A stretch of DNA of 33,117 nt, taken from contig NZ_MBLO01000067.1 of assembly GCF_001854805.1 (NCBI RefSeq), positions 1-33,117 of the forward strand. The letters are read 5' to 3'. This document shows, piece by piece, positions 31,056-33,117 of this stretch. The notes beneath the pieces were generated by a model, which saw nothing but the letters and a program-made list of their open reading frames with translations, was not told the origin of the DNA and made no database searches. This DNA is from Pseudofrankia coriaricola (GTDB taxonomy: Bacteria > Actinomycetota > Actinomycetes > Frankiales > Frankiaceae). A program made the position numbers and the translations under genes. Position 1 is the first letter of the stretch, and every line of letters starts with the position of its first letter.

Positions 31056-32075
31056 TCAGCCGTTCTTGCCGCGGCGGCGTTTCTCGTGGCTGACCAGGAC
31101 GTCCAGGCTGGAGTCGTCGGTGACTGCGTCGGGTGTCTGGGCGCGGCGCTGGGAGCTCGATGCCGAGCGGTTGCGGGCGGGAGCGGGAGCGGCCAGCGCC
31201 GGCGACGGGGCTGGCGGCGCGGCGGCGGGGTAGGCCGGCGTGCGGACACCGGGCGGGAAGGCGTCGGCCAGAGACGGTTTGTTCAAGCCAGAGCGGCGGC
31301 GCTGCCCGGAGCGGTAGTCCTGGCGCCGGATCGGCGTGGTGGCCGGGTCGATCGGCTGGGAGGCCTCGGTGCCGGACCTGGTGCTTTTGGCACGGCCACC
31401 GGCGGGTCGTCCGGCGGCCGGGTCGGCCGTGGAGGCCGCTGTGGCCGACCCGGCGGTGGCCCGCCTGCCGGTGCGCGAGCGGGAGCCGGCTTCGGAGGCC
31501 AGGGCCGCGGTGCCGCCCGAGCGGGAAGGCTGGTTGAACCAGTCGAAGGACGAGCCGCGGCCGCGTAGCGCCGTGTTCTCCGCCTGCACGATCACGAGCA
31601 GCGCGGTGGCGAAGGACGCACGGGTCCGGGCCTCCGCCAACTGGCGTTCCAGCTCGGCGACGTAGGCCGGGTCGATCGGCGCGGCCTTGGGCTCAGGGGC
31701 GGGAGCGGGGGCGGGGGCGGGGGCGCCGTCGGGGTCGACGGTCGTCTCGAACGCCTGCGCGTGCAGCTCACGGAGGACCGGGAGCTCGGCCGTCAGCGCC
31801 GGGTCGGCCTCGGCGAAAAGCAGGTTGACGTAGATCTCGACGACTCGCCATTCGATGGCCTTCTCGCCGCGGAACTGACGGCTCAGATCCCGGGTCCGGG
31901 AACGGTGGATCTTGGGGGGTCCCTGATCTGGCCAGAGCTGCCGGGCAACCATGTCGTAGCTGACCCGATAGGGGTTGTTGAGTTCGTTCAGGCGGGTCAG
32001 GAGGATTTTCTGGGATCCATCCTTCAGATCTGGGCGTGGCCCTTTGGGGCGTGCTCCCACGAGGCTCACCCACAC
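31056..32075 (-). CDS. Large hypothetical protein: conserved N-terminal block, coiled coil, disordered tail
   Basis: From the GTG at 32075 this is 339 residues; the frame is open to 32522, but the additional 149 residues do not look like protein, so the start is uncertain. Residues about 20-110 (SQKILLTRLNELNNPYRVSYDMVARQLW, KIHRSRTRDLSRQFRGEKAIEWRVVEIYVNLLF) look like a compact helical, probably helix-turn-helix-like domain of an actinobacterial family of unknown role. Residues about 139-171 (VAELERQLAEARTRASFATALLVIVQAENTALRG) form a coiled coil, after an Ala-Pro repeat. The rest is Ser/Arg/Ala-rich and disordered, ending in the very basic KRRRGKNG. It could be a DNA-binding or scaffold protein. 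Confidence 0.6.
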   Translation of the reverse strand: MWVSLVGARPKGPRPDLKDGSQKILLTRLNELNNPYRVSYDMVARQLWPDQGPPKIHRSRTRDLSRQFRGEKAIEWRVVEIYVNLLFAEADPALTAELPVLRELHAQAFETTVDPDGAPAPAPAPAPEPKAAPIDPAYVAELERQLAEARTRASFATALLVIVQAENTALRGRGSSFDWFNQPSRSGGTAALASEAGSRSRTGRRATAGSATAASTADPAAGRPAGGRAKSTRSGTEASQPIDPATTPIRRQDYRSGQRRRSGLNKPSLADAFPPGVRTPAYPAAAPPAPSPALAAPAPARNRSASSSQRRAQTPDAVTDDSSLDVLVSHEKRRRGKNG

Positions 32076-32814
32076 ACCGTCCGCGCGGCGACTGGGAAGC
32101 TCGCTGAAGGATGGGTTCGCGGCACTGCGCAGGTCCTTTCTCCGGTCCCCTCGCACGCGCGCCGCCAGCGCGTCGGGCGGGGGGATGGGCCTACCGGCGG
32201 GTTCCCCGACCCCCCGCCCCGGTAGCTGCGGATAATACGGCCCGAGTGCCGCGGATGCGGGGATGTCGGGCGTCTGACCACCGGCTTCGTTGCGCCGGCA
32301 ACGATCAGAGGCGACGGCGTGCGGAGCACTCGGACCAACCGGTCCGGTCCGGTTCGGGTCAGTCCACCCCGGACGATGTAGATCGGGTCTCGCAAGCCCA
32401 TAGCTCCGCACGCGCTCCCTCGTCATCTTTCCCCTTTGCCTGCCCGCCTGGCGCGCCACGAACGACCGCGGAACGCTGCATCGCCAGAAAACTCGGTGGC
32501 CTGATGCGCGGCAAGGTCGCACGACCAGGACTTCGGGACAACATCGTGGCGCCCTCCGCGCAGGCTTCGGACGCCGACGGTCGCAAGGCGCTGTCGCAAG
32601 GCGCTCGAAATATCGAACCGGTCCGTAGGATTCTGTCGCCGCGGGTTGAAGCAGGTTCTCGAATCCGACTTCGGGCGAGGTGACTGTCCCGGTCCGCGGT
32701 GAGAGCCGCCGGCTGTGCCCCAGGGCTGCGACAAAGTCGTGGGCGGCGTGTCGGCTGGCGTCGTGGGCCTGTAGCGGCTACGGCTGCCGGGTGTACCGGC
32801 CCGCGACGGCCGCC
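32076..32814. other. Region without a confidently supported gene
   Basis: Includes the upstream part of the minus-strand open frame (to 32522) and a mixed region to 32814. I saw no family-like protein and no clear promoter. Confidence 0.45.
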
Positions 32815-32982
32815 GTGTGTCTGATCAGCTTCTGCCTGGTCGGCCGCGGGATCGTCGGGTTGGGCTGTTATCTGGTCTTCTGCGACTCCGCGCGGCGGGA
32901 GAGCGGGGGCGCTGCCGTCGGGCCGGCCCCGGGAACGGGCGGACGCGGCGCCCACGGGATGATCGAGGTTCCTACGCCATGA
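32815..32982 (+). CDS. Possible small membrane protein
   Basis: A 55-codon frame from GTG 32815 (an in-frame GTG at 32791 would add eight): CLISFCLVGRGIVGLGCYLVFCD is hydrophobic enough for one membrane helix, then a Gly/Ala/Arg-rich tail. Third codon positions are strongly G/C, which supports coding. It ends shortly before the next start (33007) on the same strand. I do not recognise it. Confidence 0.35.
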   Translation: MCLISFCLVGRGIVGLGCYLVFCDSARRESGGAAVGPAPGTGGRGAHGMIEVPTP

Positions 32983-33006
32983 TCGTCCGAGAGTGGGGCC
33001 GCGTCC

Positions 33007-33117
33007 GTGCCTTCAGTGTCGCCTACCCGTGTTCCCGCCGGTCAGCGGGCCCGGCTGGCGGCCAGAGCGGTCGGGCAGGCCGGTGGGCTGCTCGGCGCAC
33101 TCGGCGTGGTGCCCGAC
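33007..33117 (+). CDS. 5' end of a gene that continues beyond the window
   Basis: From GTG 33007 a frame with strong G/C third positions reads PSVSPTRVPAGQRARLAARAVGQAGGLLGALGVVPD to the window edge. GAGAGTGGGG precedes it by about ten bases. Too short to name; it may form an operon with the small frame just upstream. Confidence 0.35.
   Translation, partial: MPSVSPTRVPAGQRARLAARAVGQAGGLLGALGVVPD

Noticed and set aside
32076-32522. N-terminal extension of the 31056 gene to 32522
   Set aside because: The extra 149 codons are Arg/Pro-rich with no conserved pattern, so the internal GTG at 32075 is preferred, though not proven.
1-33117. CRISPR array, tRNA or rRNA gene
   Set aside because: No regularly spaced repeats, cloverleaf-like sequence or rRNA signature was seen on either strand by eye.

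Overview
The window is high-GC actinobacterial DNA: coding frames rich in G/C third positions, frequent GTG starts, a lipobox lipoprotein, a septum-formation-like membrane protein, SigG-like ECF sigma factors and many decayed insertion sequences. The style (dense IS remnants and scattered regulators of small-molecule resistance) fits Frankia or a close relative; this placement is inference. No rRNA, tRNA, CRISPR array, phage gene or replication origin was recognised.

Region 1 (1-4.7 kb) is an IS graveyard around an intact vapBC toxin-antitoxin pair. It holds a broken integrase-type transposase, a second transposase fragment that ends at the 3' end of a group II intron (domain VI and half of domain V), an apparently intact 1.19-kb IS with 22-bp inverted repeats inserted in that intron domain V, and an IS982 transposase with two frameshifts on the far side of the IS. 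Region 2 (4.8-7.3 kb) is a divergent HxlR regulator/DHA2 efflux pump pair with repeated operator-like sites between them, followed by a strong hairpin. Region 3 (7.3-13 kb) has an IS110 remnant, a strong promoter before a decayed cupin gene and an SDR protein lacking its catalytic Tyr, an IS1380-type transposase, a second HxlR regulator, and gene fragments, one fused to a solitary IS end.

Region 4 (13-19.5 kb) looks more like resident chromosome: a lipoprotein, a possible zinc-ribbon protein, a membrane SpoIIE-type phosphatase and a membrane diguanylate cyclase, separated by empty or decayed DNA. Region 5 (19.7-28.3 kb) is a dense accessory regulatory cluster: a solitary IS end, a DHA2 pump followed by an ICL/PEP-mutase-family enzyme, two related SigG-like ECF sigma factors facing each other (one translationally coupled to a small cupin, the other to a DinB/maleylpyruvate-isomerase-like protein), a 20-bp perfect palindrome, an SDR, fragments of an MFS pump and an ArsR regulator, and an intact SRPBCC-ArsR operon with two dyads around its promoter.

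Region 6 (28.5-33.1 kb) carries a broken RelE-type toxin, a large Pro/Ala-rich membrane protein with a duplicated septum-formation-like extracellular part, a small conserved protein whose first codons lie in a 63-bp sequence also found at 27.3 kb, a long protein with a conserved N-terminal block and disordered tail, and at the right edge a small putative membrane protein and a gene that leaves the window. The common theme is sensing and export of small toxic compounds (HxlR, ArsR, ECF sigma, MFS, SDR and cupin genes) in a region repeatedly remodelled by IS elements.
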